Positions 8,006 through 16,785 of a stretch of 55,556 nt of DNA are shown in pieces. The stretch's first letter is position 1. Each line of letters opens with the position of its first letter. Source of the DNA: Achromobacter agilis (lineage in GTDB: Bacteria; Pseudomonadota; Gammaproteobacteria; Burkholderiales; Burkholderiaceae_B); assembly GCF_900496965.1 (NCBI RefSeq), contig NZ_UFQB01000035.1, positions 1 to 55,556 on the forward strand. Reading direction: 5' to 3'. A program made the position numbers and the translations under genes. Under the pieces are notes generated by a model. It saw only the letters and a list, made by a program, of their open reading frames with translations. It made no database searches and was not told the DNA's origin.

Positions 8006-9022
8006 CTACGCGGCGTCTTCGGCGTGGTAGCGGCCCACGCGCTCGACTTCGTTCTTCGAGCCCAGGATCACGCTCACGCGCTGGTGCAGCTTCTCGGGCT
8101 GGATGTCCAGGATGCGCTGGACGCCGTTGATGGCCGCGCCGCCTGCCTGCTCGATCAGGAAGCTCATGGGGTTGGCTTCGTACATCAGGCGCAGCTTGCC
8201 GGCCTTGCCGGGTTCGCGGGCGTCCCAGGGGTACATGAAGATGCCGCCGCGGGTCAGGATGCGATGCACGTCGGCCACCATCGAGGCGATCCAGCGCATG
8301 TTGTAGTCCTTGCCCAGGGGGCCGGTGGTGCCGGCCAGGCAGTCGTCGATGTAGCGCTTGACCGGGGCGGCCCAGTGGCGCATGTTCGACATGTTGATGG
8401 CGAATTCCTTGGTGTCTTCGGGCACGCGGATATCTTCGTGCGTCAGCACCCAGGAGCCCATTTCGCGGTCCAGCGTGAAGCCTACGACGCCGCTGCCGAT
8501 CGTCAGCACCAGCATGGTCTGCGGGCCATAGACGGCATAGCCGGCCACGACCTGCTTGTCGCCGGGCTGCAGGAAATCCTGTTCGCACACCGGAGCGCCC
8601 GACACGTTGTGGGGCGCGTGCAGCACCGAGAAGATAGTGCCGATCGAGACGTTCACGTCGATGTTCGAGGAGCCGTCCAGGGGATCGAACAGCAGCAGGT
8701 ATTCGCCCTTGGGATAGCGATTCGGGATCAGGTGGATGGTTTCCATTTCCTCGGACGCCATGGCCGCCAGGTGGCCGCCCCATTCGTTGGCTTCGAGGAG
8801 GATCTCGTTGGACAGTACGTCCAGCTTTTTCTGGACTTCGCCCTGGACGTTCTCGCTTTCCAGGCTGCCCAGGACGCCGCCGAGCGCGCCCTTGCTTACC
8901 GCATGGCTGATGGCCTTGCAGGCGCGCGCGACCACCTCGATGAGCAGTCGCACTTCCGGCGCAAGGGCTTGGGCGGAGCGTTGCTGCTCCACCAGGTATT
9001 GGGTCAGTGTTTTACGTTTCAA
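8006..9022 (-). CDS. fbp: fructose-1,6-bisphosphatase, class 1
   Basis: A 338-residue gluconeogenic phosphatase (fructose-1,6-bisphosphate to fructose-6-phosphate). The metal and substrate motif [20 protein letters not shown] is present, as are [14 protein letters not shown] and the late [20 protein letters not shown]. The start is TTG at 9020-9022 preceded by GGGAGA five bases upstream; no ATG gives the conserved N-terminus. It begins only 10 bp after the pepN stop, so the two genes are co-transcribed and share the terminator at 7955-7992. Confidence 0.95.
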   Translation of the reverse strand: MKRKTLTQYLVEQQRSAQALAPEVRLLIEVVARACKAISHAVSKGALGGVLGSLESENVQGEVQKKLDVLSNEILLEANEWGGHLAAMASEEMETIHLIPNRYPKGEYLLLFDPLDGSSNIDVNVSIGTIFSVLHAPHNVSGAPVCEQDFLQPGDKQVVAGYAVYGPQTMLVLTIGSGVVGFTLDREMGSWVLTHEDIRVPEDTKEFAINMSNMRHWAAPVKRYIDDCLAGTTGPLGKDYNMRWIASMVADVHRILTRGGIFMYPWDAREPGKAGKLRLMYEANPMSFLIEQAGGAAINGVQRILDIQPEKLHQRVSVILGSKNEVERVGRYHAEDAA

Positions 9023-9032
9023 AAGGATCTCC

Positions 9033-11738
9033 CTATGCTGCGAATTCTAAAGCCTTGGATACGATTTCCTGCACGTTGCGCGACAGCCCTTCATGCGCCT
9101 GCACCCGTTGCAGCGCAGCTTGCATCGGCGCGCGCAGGGTGGGGACGAAGCGCGCCCAATTGTCCAGCGCACGGGCCAGGCGGGCGGCGATTTCCGGGTT
9201 GAGCGCGTCCAGCGCCAGCACCTGCTCGGCCCAGAACGCATAGCCCGAACCATCCGGGTGATGCATGCCGCGGGCATTGTTCAGGCAGAACTGGAAAATC
9301 AGCGCGCGGGCGCGGTTCGGGTTGCGCAGCGTGAATGCCGGATGCTGCATCAGTTCGCGCGCGGCCTGCACCGTGGTCGAGCGCGCGCTAGCCTGCAAGG
9401 CGAACCATTTGTCCACCACCAGCGGATTGTCGCGCCATTTGTCGTAGAACGCGGCCAGTGCCTGCCGCGGAAATTCTCCCTGGCCGAAATTGATCAGGGC
9501 GGACAGCGCGGCCATACTGTCGGTCATGTTGCCCGCCTGGCCGTAGAGCTGTTCGGCCAGGCCCTGGGCGCCGGCCTCGCCGGCAGCCATGAGGTGGCCC
9601 AACGCCAGGTTCTTCAGGGCGCGCTTGCCGGCGGGGACCGGGGCCGGGCTGTATTCGCCCGGGGTCTGGTTGGCCTGGTAGGCCTGGCGGAATTCGGCGG
9701 CCAGTTGGCGGCCCAGTTCGGCGCGCAGGAAGTCGCGGGCCACGGCCAGGGCGGGCGGGTCGACCTGACGCATGCGTTCGGCCAGCGTCTTCTCCGAAGG
9801 CAGGGCCAGCGCGCGGGCGCGGTAGGCGGCGTCGATCGCGGGATCGGTCAGCAGCGCGCGCCAGGTGTTGATGAAGGAGGCATCGGCCTGCAGCGTCCCG
9901 CCGGCCTGGTGCGCTTCGGCCAAGGCAAGGATCTGCCGGGTGGCGAATTCCTGGCCGGCTTCCCAGCGCGCGAACGGGTTGCTGTCGTGCGCGGAAAGCA
10001 GAGCGAGTTCCTCGTCCGTCCAGGCGTATTCCACGATGACGGGCGCCGAGAAATCGCGCAGCAGCGACGGTACGGGACGTTCGGCGATGTCTTCGAAAAC
10101 CCATTGCTGGCTCTGCGTGGTCAGTTCCAGCAGGGCGGTTTCCCGGGCTTCGCCCTCATGGTGCAGCGCCAGCGCGCGGCCCTGGTGGTCCAGCAGGCCG
10201 ATGGCGAACGGGATGTGATAAGGCGCCTTGACGTAGTCGGCGCCAGCCTTTTTTTCCACGCCGACCGGCGGGCATTCCTGGGTGAGCGTCACGGTGCAGC
10301 GGCGCGCGGCGGCGTCGTGGTCCAGTTTGACGGTCACGCGCGGCGTGCCGGCCTGGCGGTACCAGCGTCGGAACACGGACAGATCGCGGCCGGGGTGCTG
10401 ACGCACGTAGACGGATTCCATGGCCGCGACGAAGTCGTCGCAGGTTACGGCCTGGCCGTCGTGGCGACGGAAATATTCGTCCATGCCGGCGCGGAAGCCT
10501 TCCTCGCCCAGCAGGGTGTGTTGCATGCGGATGACCTCGGCGCCTTTTTCGTACACGGTGGCCGTGTAGAAGTTGCCGATCTCCTGGTAGCTTTCCGGGC
10601 GGATGGGGTGAGCCATCGGGCCGGCGTCTTCCGGGAACTGGGCGGCGCGCAGCGCCACCACGTCGTCGATGCGCTTGACGGCGCGGGCGCTGGCGGCTTC
10701 GGCGGCATCCATGCCGTTGGCCATCATGTCGGCGCTGAATTCCTGGTCGCGGAAGACGGTCAGGCCTTCCTTCAGGCTCAGCTGGAACCAGTCGCGGCAG
10801 GTTACGCGGTTGCCGGTCCAGTTGTGGAAGTACTCATGCCCGATGACGGATTCGATGCCTTCGTAGTTGGCGTCCGTGGCCGTGTCGGCATCGGCGAGCA
10901 CGTAGGCGGCATTGAAAATGTTCAAGCCCTTGTTTTCCATCGCGCCCATGTTGAAGTCATGGACGGCCACCACCATGAAGCGGTCCAGGTCCAGCTCCAG
11001 GCCGAAGCGGCTTTCGTCCCAGCGCAGCGCGCGCACGAGCGAGTCCAGGGCCCATTCGGTCTTGGTTTCGGAGCCCGGGTCGCTATAGACCTGCAGCAGC
11101 ACGTCGCGGCCGCTGGCGGTCTTTACCGTGGTTTCGCGGTGCGTGAGCTTGCCGGCCACCAGCGCGAACAGATAGCAGGGCTTAGGGAAGGGGTCTTCCC
11201 ATTCGACCTCGTTGCGGCCGTCGGGCAGCTGACGCGAGGCGACCAGGTTGCCGTTTGACAGCAGCACCGGGTAGTCCGGCAGGGCGCGCAGGGTCACGTG
11301 GTAGCGCGACATGACGTCGGGGCGGTCGGCGAACCAGGTAATGCGGCGGAAACCCTCGGCCTCGCATTGCGTGAAGAAATTGCCGCCCGATACGTACAGG
11401 CCCATCAGCGTGGAATTGGCGGAAGGCTTGCAGCGGCTGACGATTTCCACCGTGGCGCTGGCGGGCAGGCCAAAGAGTTCGAGACGGTGGCCGGACAGGC
11501 GGTAACGGTTGGCGGGCAATGCCGCGCCATCCACCCCTACCGAGACGAGTTCCAGGTCTTCTCCATCGAGAACCAGGGCGGCGTCGGCGCTGGCTCCGGG
11601 CTTGCGCCGCACCTGCATGACGCAACGCACTTCGGTTGCGTCGGGGGCAAGGTCGAACGCAAGGGCGACTTCGGGAATGTCGTAGGGGTAGGGCTGGTAA
11701 TCCTTGCGATATACGGTTACGGGCGTGTCTGTGCGCAT
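9033..11738 (-). CDS. pepN: aminopeptidase N (M1 family)
   Basis: A zinc metallopeptidase of 901 residues that removes N-terminal amino acids from peptides in the cytoplasm. The exopeptidase motif GAMENKG is followed by [10 protein letters not shown] (HEXXH) and LKEGL with the third zinc ligand. The C-terminal half is the helical M1 domain typical of the E. coli PepN type. ATG 11738 gives [19 protein letters not shown], the usual start, with AGGA upstream; 22 further open codons before it look like leader. It forms an operon with fbp. Confidence 0.96.
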   Translation of the reverse strand: MRTDTPVTVYRKDYQPYPYDIPEVALAFDLAPDATEVRCVMQVRRKPGASADAALVLDGEDLELVSVGVDGAALPANRYRLSGHRLELFGLPASATVEIVSRCKPSANSTLMGLYVSGGNFFTQCEAEGFRRITWFADRPDVMSRYHVTLRALPDYPVLLSNGNLVASRQLPDGRNEVEWEDPFPKPCYLFALVAGKLTHRETTVKTASGRDVLLQVYSDPGSETKTEWALDSLVRALRWDESRFGLELDLDRFMVVAVHDFNMGAMENKGLNIFNAAYVLADADTATDANYEGIESVIGHEYFHNWTGNRVTCRDWFQLSLKEGLTVFRDQEFSADMMANGMDAAEAASARAVKRIDDVVALRAAQFPEDAGPMAHPIRPESYQEIGNFYTATVYEKGAEVIRMQHTLLGEEGFRAGMDEYFRRHDGQAVTCDDFVAAMESVYVRQHPGRDLSVFRRWYRQAGTPRVTVKLDHDAAARRCTVTLTQECPPVGVEKKAGADYVKAPYHIPFAIGLLDHQGRALALHHEGEARETALLELTTQSQQWVFEDIAERPVPSLLRDFSAPVIVEYAWTDEELALLSAHDSNPFARWEAGQEFATRQILALAEAHQAGGTLQADASFINTWRALLTDPAIDAAYRARALALPSEKTLAERMRQVDPPALAVARDFLRAELGRQLAAEFRQAYQANQTPGEYSPAPVPAGKRALKNLALGHLMAAGEAGAQGLAEQLYGQAGNMTDSMAALSALINFGQGEFPRQALAAFYDKWRDNPLVVDKWFALQASARSTTVQAARELMQHPAFTLRNPNRARALIFQFCLNNARGMHHPDGSGYAFWAEQVLALDALNPEIAARLARALDNWARFVPTLRAPMQAALQRVQAHEGLSRNVQEIVSKALEFAA

Positions 11739-11887
11739 GGGATTGCAGTCCTGTATGAACGAGGGACCTATTGTAGTGGCTGGGCACGCCGCGCCGCCCG
11801 CCACCTTGTGAGCTACCGTAAACTTTTCAAGGCCGCGCCGGTCAAAGCTCAGTATGATGGCGCCGTCGCGCGCGAAGGAGTCGCAGA

Positions 11888-12520
11888 ATGTCGAGGTCGT
11901 CTATGTTCAATGCGGGCCGCTGGGCCGGTTTGCTCGCCGTGCTGGGGGCGCTTGCATTGACGGGCTGCGCGGCTCCCACGGTATCGGCGCGCGTGACGTC
12001 CTTTCAACAATGGCCTACGGGCGTGGAGGGGCAGACCTACCAGTTCGTGCCGGCCGATCCGTCGCAAAACAATAATCTCGAATACCAGTCCTATCAGGAT
12101 ATGGTGCGGGCCGGCATCGGACCGACCGGCCTGGTCGAGGCCAAACCCGGCGCCAAGGGGCGTTTCGACGTCTCGTTCCGTTACGGAACCACGCAAACGC
12201 AGGTAATGGTGCGGCGTCCGTATAACCCGTATTTCTACGGTGGGTATGGCTATGGCGGTTTTTACGGCCCTGGCCCCTGGGGGGGCGGCTACTGGGGGCC
12301 GGACTGGGTTGACGTGCCGACGGTCGTGCAGCGCAATTCGCTGACGCTGCAGATCCACGATACCCAGCGCGGCGGCGCGGAGGTATACCGTTCCACCGCT
12401 TTCATACTGAGCGAACGCGACGATTTCCTGCGGACCATGCCGTATCTCGTCCGTGCAATATTTGATAATTTTCCGGGAAATAATGGTGCGGAGCGCGAGA
12501 TCCAGTTTCCCGTCCAATAA
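11888..12520 (+). CDS. DUF4136-domain lipoprotein
   Basis: 210 residues. The signal peptide ends in LALTGCAAP, a lipobox with Cys about 27. The rest fits DUF4136: SFQQWPTGVEGQTYQF at the start of the domain, a Gly/Tyr-rich linker (FYGGYGYGGFYGPGPWGGGY) and a C-terminal LSERDDFLRTMPYLVRAIFDNFPG. It is probably anchored to the outer membrane, and the function is unknown. AAGGAG lies seven bases before ATG 11888. It is divergent from pepN and bounded by the terminator at 12552-12592. Confidence 0.87.
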   Translation: MSRSSMFNAGRWAGLLAVLGALALTGCAAPTVSARVTSFQQWPTGVEGQTYQFVPADPSQNNNLEYQSYQDMVRAGIGPTGLVEAKPGAKGRFDVSFRYGTTQTQVMVRRPYNPYFYGGYGYGGFYGPGPWGGGYWGPDWVDVPTVVQRNSLTLQIHDTQRGGAEVYRSTAFILSERDDFLRTMPYLVRAIFDNFPGNNGAEREIQFPVQ

Positions 12521-12551
12521 GTTCCGGCCGGCCTTTTACGGCTAGCCGCAT

Positions 12552-12592
12552 AAATAAAATCGGCGCACCAACATGGTGCGCCGATTTTATTT
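12552..12592. terminator. long bidirectional terminator
   Basis: A perfect 19-bp inverted repeat around an ACA loop (core ATCGGCGCACCA / TGGTGCGCCGAT), flanked by A- and T-rich arms. It serves the convergent DUF4136 and H-NS genes. Confidence 0.9.
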
Positions 12593-12610
12593 CTTACTTC
12601 TGGATAGGTT

Positions 12611-12994
12611 TTATTCTTTGATGAGAAAACTGTCGCGCGTGGCGCCGGCGGCTTCTTCAGCAGCCAGCCAGCGGGGCGCCTTGCCGCGGCCGCTCCAGGT
12701 TTCCCCGGTTTGCGGGTGGCGGTACTTGGGCGCCACGGCGCGCTTGGCCGCGTTGGCGGGGCGGGAGGCTGCAGGGCCGGCCTTGCGGCGTCCGGCGGGG
12801 GCGCGGGCGGTTTTGCCGGCGCCATAGGCTGCAATGATCTCCTCGGGCGTGATGTCGTACTCGCGCATCGAGGCGATGATCGACGAGATCACGGGCTTGC
12901 GGCGCTTCGTTTGGAGGACTTCAGCCTTCTTCTGGAGCTTGTTGATTTCCTTTTCGATCTTTGCTTGCAGTGCTGCGTAGGTTTCTCGGGCCAT
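12611..12994 (-). CDS. H-NS-family nucleoid-associated protein
   Basis: 127 residues. The N-terminal oligomerisation part is coiled coil (ALQAKIEKEINKLQKKAEVLQ), followed by a variable Ala/Arg linker from about 62. The C-terminal DNA-binding motif is YRHPQTGETWSGRGKAPRWL, the T-W-x-G-x-G-x-x-P core of H-NS proteins. This resembles the BpH3-type proteins of Bordetella. It should silence AT-rich genes and may control itself: the region upstream is unusually AT-rich for this genome. The start at 12994 has AGGAA upstream. Confidence 0.92.
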   Translation of the reverse strand: MARETYAALQAKIEKEINKLQKKAEVLQTKRRKPVISSIIASMREYDITPEEIIAAYGAGKTARAPAGRRKAGPAASRPANAAKRAVAPKYRHPQTGETWSGRGKAPRWLAAEEAAGATRDSFLIKE

Positions 12995-13790
12995 GGTTTA
13001 TTCCTGATTATGGAACTGCTTTTAATCGCCGGCGAAGTTATGTGTATTTGTTGTGCTTCGCATAATACAGAAATTACGCCTTGACTTCCTGGTTTTAGGA
13101 CTAATTACTTTGTATCAAAAGAGCCGGCTGCCTTTTCCGCTTTACCGGCAGCGCCGGAAGCAACGGTTGGGAATGGTATTCCCATATTTGGGACAACTTG
13201 AAACAAATCCGGCGTTGGTTCACGAGGCGGACGAATCGCGCGCCATATTTTCCCGGAAGCCTGGTTTTGCTTCGTGGCGCGAGCGCGCCGGGCGCGCCGC
13301 GGTTCACCGCAATGCCGCCGGCGAGCTGCGGAGATTGGGCGGCAAGCGGGCGGCGGAGTTCCGCCGGGTAGTCTGATGACTTGTCATGAAGGGCCGCCCG
13401 TATTGGCGAGCGCCCGCGCATTTTGGCATTCCCATCCGGCGAGAATGCCTTGGCGACCATAACCCGGCTGCAAATTGTCCGGGTTTCATTTTCATGTCAG
13501 GTTGTATGACGAGTATCGAAAGGCTTGTGGATCGCCGCAGCCAAGTTCAGGAAAAGTGTTTCATAAAACTCGTTCACCCGAGGTTTGCTTAACTTGATAC
13601 GTAATATTCCGGCCCCATCTGATCTTGCGTAGATAATCAGCGCCCCCATTTTTCCGTGTTCCGGCCCGTCGAGGCCAGCCCGGCTTTTTCGGGCAGGGCC
13701 GGGACGCCGGGCCTGTGTCGGCGTTACGATATGGTCTTGAGCGCCATTGCAGGCGGGCGCCTCCGCGCCGCCGCCCCTGAATAGAGTCCC
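12995..13790. other. 796-bp intergenic region upstream of the H-NS and tldD genes
   Basis: No convincing gene: the open frames here have no ribosome site or recognisable protein. Bases 13010-13130 are markedly AT-rich for this genome and probably hold the H-NS gene promoter. A possible weak terminator AACCCGG / CCGGGTTT lies at 13461-13488, and GGCATTC / GAATGCC forms a small hairpin at 13427-13451. The last 150 bp before tldD should hold its promoter, but no clear boxes were found. Confidence 0.5.
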
Positions 13791-15251
13791 ATGAAAATCA
13801 TCGATCCCGCCATTGCTTCTCTCGCCACCGCCAAATCGCTGCTGCTCGACCCCTGGGGGCTGACGGAGGCGGACATGGCGCGCGCGCTGGGTGAGATCTT
13901 CACCCATAAGGTCGACTATGCCGACCTGTATTTCCAATACACGCGCAGTGAGGGCTGGAGCCTGGAAGAGGGCATCGTCAAGACGGGCAGCTTCTCGATC
14001 GGCCAGGGCGTTGGCGTGCGCGCCGTGAGCGGCGAGAAAACGGCTTTTGCCTATTCGGATTCGCTGTCGCCGGAAGCGCTGCTGTCGTCCGCCCATGCCG
14101 TGCGCGGCATCGCGCGGCGCGGCGCCGGCAAGGTGAAGGTGGCGGCGCAGGTCGAAGCCGAGATCGGCCGCAGCCTGTATGCCGATATCGATCCGGTGGC
14201 CACGCTGAGCGCGCCCGAGAAAGTCGCCCTGCTGGAACGCGTGGAGCGCATGGCGCGCGCGCGCGATCCACACGTGATCCAGGTCATGGCGGGACTGGGC
14301 GCCGAATACGACGTCGTCTTGGTGGCCGGCAGCGATGGCCGTCTGGCCGCGGACGTGCGTCCGCTGGTGCGCCTGTCCCTGACCGTCATCGCCGAGCGCA
14401 ACGGCCGCCGCGAAATGGGCCATGCCGGAGGCGGTGGGCGCCTCGGCCTGGCGTACTTCACGGACGAGATGCTGCAGGGCTATGTCGAGCGAGCCGTCCA
14501 CGAAGCCATGGTCAACCTGGAAGCGCGCCCCGCGCCGGCGGGCGAGATGACCGTGGTGCTGGGCTCGGGCTGGCCGGGCATCCTGCTGCACGAGGCCGTC
14601 GGCCACGGGCTGGAAGGCGACTTCAACCGCAAGGGGTCCAGCGTGTTTTCGGGCCGCGTCGGCGAACGGGTGGCCTCCAAGGGGGTCACGGTGGTGGACG
14701 ACGGCACGATCCCGGACCGCCGCGGTTCGCTCAACATCGACGACGAAGGCAACGCCACGCAGCGCAACGTCCTGATCGAAGACGGCATCTTGCGCGGCTA
14801 CATGCAGGACACGCTGAACGCGCGGCTCATGAAGACCGCCGCCACCGGCAACGGGCGCCGCGAATCGTTCGCCCACCTGCCGATGCCGCGCATGACCAAT
14901 ACCTACATGCTGGCGGGCGACAAGCCGGCCGAGGAGATCGTGTCGTCCGTGAAGCGCGGGCTGTACGCCGTGAATTTCGGCGGCGGCCAGGTCGACATCA
15001 CGAACGGCAAGTTCGTTTTCTCGGCGTCCGAGGCCTATATGATCGAAAACGGCAAGGTAACGTACCCGGTCAAGGGCGCTACCCTGATCGGCAACGGCCC
15101 CGACGCCATGAACCGGGTCACCATGATCGGCAACGATCTGCAGTTGGATTCCGGCGTGGGCACCTGCGGCAAGGACGGCCAGAGCGTTCCCGTGGGCGTG
15201 GGTATGCCGACGGTCCGCATGGAAGGCCTGACGGTCGGCGGTACGGCTTAG
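13791..15251 (+). CDS. tldD: metalloprotease TldD
   Basis: The 486-residue large subunit of the TldD/TldE (PmbA) peptidase, which degrades unfolded peptides and matures some modified peptides. The zinc site is [11 protein letters not shown]. Other family sequences are [21 protein letters not shown] and [22 protein letters not shown]. Length is typical (about 481-486). The ATG at 13791 is preceded by a weak GAATAGAG. No tldE/pmbA is in the window. A GC-rich repeat and the aroG control region follow. Confidence 0.95.
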   Translation: MKIIDPAIASLATAKSLLLDPWGLTEADMARALGEIFTHKVDYADLYFQYTRSEGWSLEEGIVKTGSFSIGQGVGVRAVSGEKTAFAYSDSLSPEALLSSAHAVRGIARRGAGKVKVAAQVEAEIGRSLYADIDPVATLSAPEKVALLERVERMARARDPHVIQVMAGLGAEYDVVLVAGSDGRLAADVRPLVRLSLTVIAERNGRREMGHAGGGGRLGLAYFTDEMLQGYVERAVHEAMVNLEARPAPAGEMTVVLGSGWPGILLHEAVGHGLEGDFNRKGSSVFSGRVGERVASKGVTVVDDGTIPDRRGSLNIDDEGNATQRNVLIEDGILRGYMQDTLNARLMKTAATGNGRRESFAHLPMPRMTNTYMLAGDKPAEEIVSSVKRGLYAVNFGGGQVDITNGKFVFSASEAYMIENGKVTYPVKGATLIGNGPDAMNRVTMIGNDLQLDSGVGTCGKDGQSVPVGVGMPTVRMEGLTVGGTA

Positions 15252-15356
15252 GTTGCCCCCCACGCCGCGCCCGCTGCGCGGGCTAGCTGCCCCCCCGAGG
15301 GGGGGCTGCCTCGCCTTGGGGCGGCCCGGCGGCGAGGCGTTGCCCCCCATGCCGCG
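15252..15356. repeat. GC-rich intergenic repeat, inverted copy
   Basis: TGCCCCCCACGCCGCGCCC, GCTGCGCGGGCTAGCTGCCC and GGGGCGGCCCGGCGGCGAGG are the reverse complement of the family at 115-257 and 18336-18468. It directly follows the tldD stop, where a terminator would be expected. Confidence 0.6.
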
Positions 15357-15369
15357 TCTCGAAAAAAAT

Positions 15370-15398
15370 CTGACGCCTGCAAAAATCTGTGCTAGAGT
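15370..15398 (+). promoter_or_regulatory. candidate promoter of the aroG leader
   Basis: CTGACG (15370-15375), a 17-bp spacer and TGC-TAGAGT (-10 at 15393-15398 with extended TG) form a sigma-70-like promoter. The expected start site, about 15404-15406, is immediately before the leader ATG at 15407, which would make the leader peptide message leaderless. Confidence 0.55.
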
Positions 15399-15406
15399 CA
15401 TTCCCC

Positions 15407-15490
15407 ATGAAATTCGCGTCCCCCGCTTTTTATTTTTATTTTTATGGTTTTCTGAAGCCGCTGGCGGAGGAAGGGACGCGCTCAATCTGA
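15407..15490 (+). CDS. aroG leader peptide, Phe/Tyr-rich (27 residues)
   Basis: A short frame reads MKFASPAFYFYFYGFLKPLA and then EEGTRSI before TGA. Eight of its first 15 codons are Phe or Tyr (Phe 3, 8, 10, 12, 15; Tyr 9, 11, 13), with an uninterrupted FYFYFY run at 15428-15445. The run uses only TTT and TAT, the codons least used in this GC-rich genome. The position, between a promoter and a terminator upstream of DAHP synthase, is that of an attenuator leader peptide such as pheL. No Shine-Dalgarno sequence is visible; leaderless initiation is likely if the promoter call is right. Translation is inferred. Confidence 0.72.
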   Translation: MKFASPAFYFYFYGFLKPLAEEGTRSI

Positions 15491-15543
15491 AGTTTGGAAA
15501 GAATCCCCCCAAAAAAGCCGCCAGCGAACTGGCGGCTTTTTTT
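15415..15543 (+). promoter_or_regulatory. Phe/Tyr transcription attenuator controlling aroG
   Basis: Three alternative RNA pairings can be drawn by hand. Segment CGCGTCCC (15415-15422) pairs with GGGACGCG (15473-15480), enclosing the Phe/Tyr codons. Segment CGCTGGCGG (15459-15467) pairs perfectly over 9 bp with CCGCCAGCG (15518-15526), giving an antiterminator. Segment GCCGCCAG (15517-15524) pairs with CTGGCGGC (15529-15536), giving the terminator. A ribosome stalled on the FYFYFY codons leaves 15459-15467 free, so the antiterminator forms and aroG is read. A ribosome that finishes the leader stops between the two antiterminator arms and should favour termination. Sequence complementarity is seen; the mechanism is inferred. 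Confidence 0.72.
15514..15543 (+). terminator. attenuator terminator upstream of aroG
   Basis: AAAGCCGCCAG, CGAA tetraloop, CTGGCGGCTTT and a run of seven T residues at 15537-15543. It is a strong intrinsic terminator lying 64 bp before the aroG start, not after a full-length gene. Confidence 0.88.
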
Positions 15544-15606
15544 GCGCCGCCGGTTGAGGAATCCCTCGGGAACCATCCCCGTGGCGGGCAACCCAGGAGC
15601 AGTACC

Positions 15607-16680
15607 GTGTCGCACAATACCGATGACCTTCGTATTCGAGAAATCAAAGAACTGAACCCGCCCGCGCACGTCATGCGCGAGTTCGCCTGCACCAAGGAGG
15701 CGTCCGACACCGTGTTCGCCGCCCGCCAGGCGATGCACCGCATCCTGCATGGCATGGATGACCGGATGATTGTCGTGATCGGCCCCTGCTCGATCCACGA
15801 CACGCGCGCGGCCATCGAATACGCGAAGCGTCTGAAGCCCGTGCGCGACCGCCTGAGCGCCGACCTGGAAATCGTGATGCGGGTGTATTTCGAGAAGCCG
15901 CGCACGACGGTGGGATGGAAAGGCCTGATCAACGATCCCGATCTCGACGGCAGCTTCGACATCAACAAGGGCGTGCGCGTCGCCCGGGAACTGCTGCTGG
16001 ACATCAATAGCCTGGGGCTGCCCGCGGGGTGCGAATTCCTGGACATGATTACCCCGCAGTACATCGCGGATCTGGTCTCCTGGGGGGCGATCGGGGCTCG
16101 GACGACGGAAAGCCAGGTGCATCGCGAGTTGGCTTCCGGGTTGTCGTGTCCGGTGGGGTTCAAGAACGGTACGGACGGCAATGTGAAGATCGCCGTGGAC
16201 GCCATCAAGGCGGCGTCGCAGCCGCATCATTTCCTGTCGGTCACCAAGGGCGGGCATTCCGCCATTGTGTCGACGGCCGGCAACGAAGACTGCCACGTCA
16301 TCTTGCGCGGCGGCAAGGCTCCCAACTACGATGCGGAGAGCGTCGAGGCGGCCTGCCAGGACATGGCCAAATCCGGTCTGGCCCAACGCATCATGATCGA
16401 CGCCAGCCACGCCAACAGCAGCAAGAAGCCCGAGAATCAGCCGCAGGTCGTCGAAGACGTGGCGCGCCAGATGGAATCGGGCGATGCCCGGCTGGTGGGC
16501 GTGATGGTGGAAAGCCACCTGCTGGGCGGCCGCCAGGACATGGTGCCGGGCACGCCGCTGGTCTACGGCCAGAGCATTACCGACGGCTGCATCGACTGGG
16601 ATGCCTCCGTTGCCGTGCTCGAGCGCCTGGCCCATGCGGTGCGCGAGCGCCGCCGGGTTGCGCTGACTTCCGGCAAGTAA
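15607..16680 (+). CDS. aroG: 3-deoxy-7-phosphoheptulonate (DAHP) synthase, class I
   Basis: A 357-residue enzyme condensing PEP and erythrose-4-phosphate, the first step of aromatic amino-acid synthesis. Diagnostic stretches are VVIGPCSIHDTRAAIEYAKR, MRVYFEKPRTTVGWKGLIND, DMITPQYIADLVSWGAIGAR and MIDASHANSSKKP. Length fits the AroF/G/H class. The start is GTG at 15607 with CAGGAG seven bases upstream; frames further 5' run through the attenuator. Transcription is probably set by the Phe/Tyr leader, so this is likely a Phe- or Tyr-sensitive isozyme; which one cannot be told from sequence alone. Confidence 0.95.
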   Translation: MSHNTDDLRIREIKELNPPAHVMREFACTKEASDTVFAARQAMHRILHGMDDRMIVVIGPCSIHDTRAAIEYAKRLKPVRDRLSADLEIVMRVYFEKPRTTVGWKGLINDPDLDGSFDINKGVRVARELLLDINSLGLPAGCEFLDMITPQYIADLVSWGAIGARTTESQVHRELASGLSCPVGFKNGTDGNVKIAVDAIKAASQPHHFLSVTKGGHSAIVSTAGNEDCHVILRGGKAPNYDAESVEAACQDMAKSGLAQRIMIDASHANSSKKPENQPQVVEDVARQMESGDARLVGVMVESHLLGGRQDMVPGTPLVYGQSITDGCIDWDASVAVLERLAHAVRERRRVALTSGK

Positions 16681-16785
16681 AACGGGCGGGGGCGCGCCGC
16701 GGATCGCCTGCGCGTGGCGGTTTGCGGCGCAGCATGCGCGGCGGCGTAGAATAATCGAATTACCGAACCCGAGAACACGCTGATC

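Noticed and set aside
9093..11258. A 721-codon plus-strand frame opposite pepN
   Set aside because: It is antisense to the complete aminopeptidase N and has a biased composition with no recognisable domain.
13053..13376. A 107-codon gene in the gap before tldD
   Set aside because: No ribosome site, no family resemblance and composition unlike the neighbouring genes.
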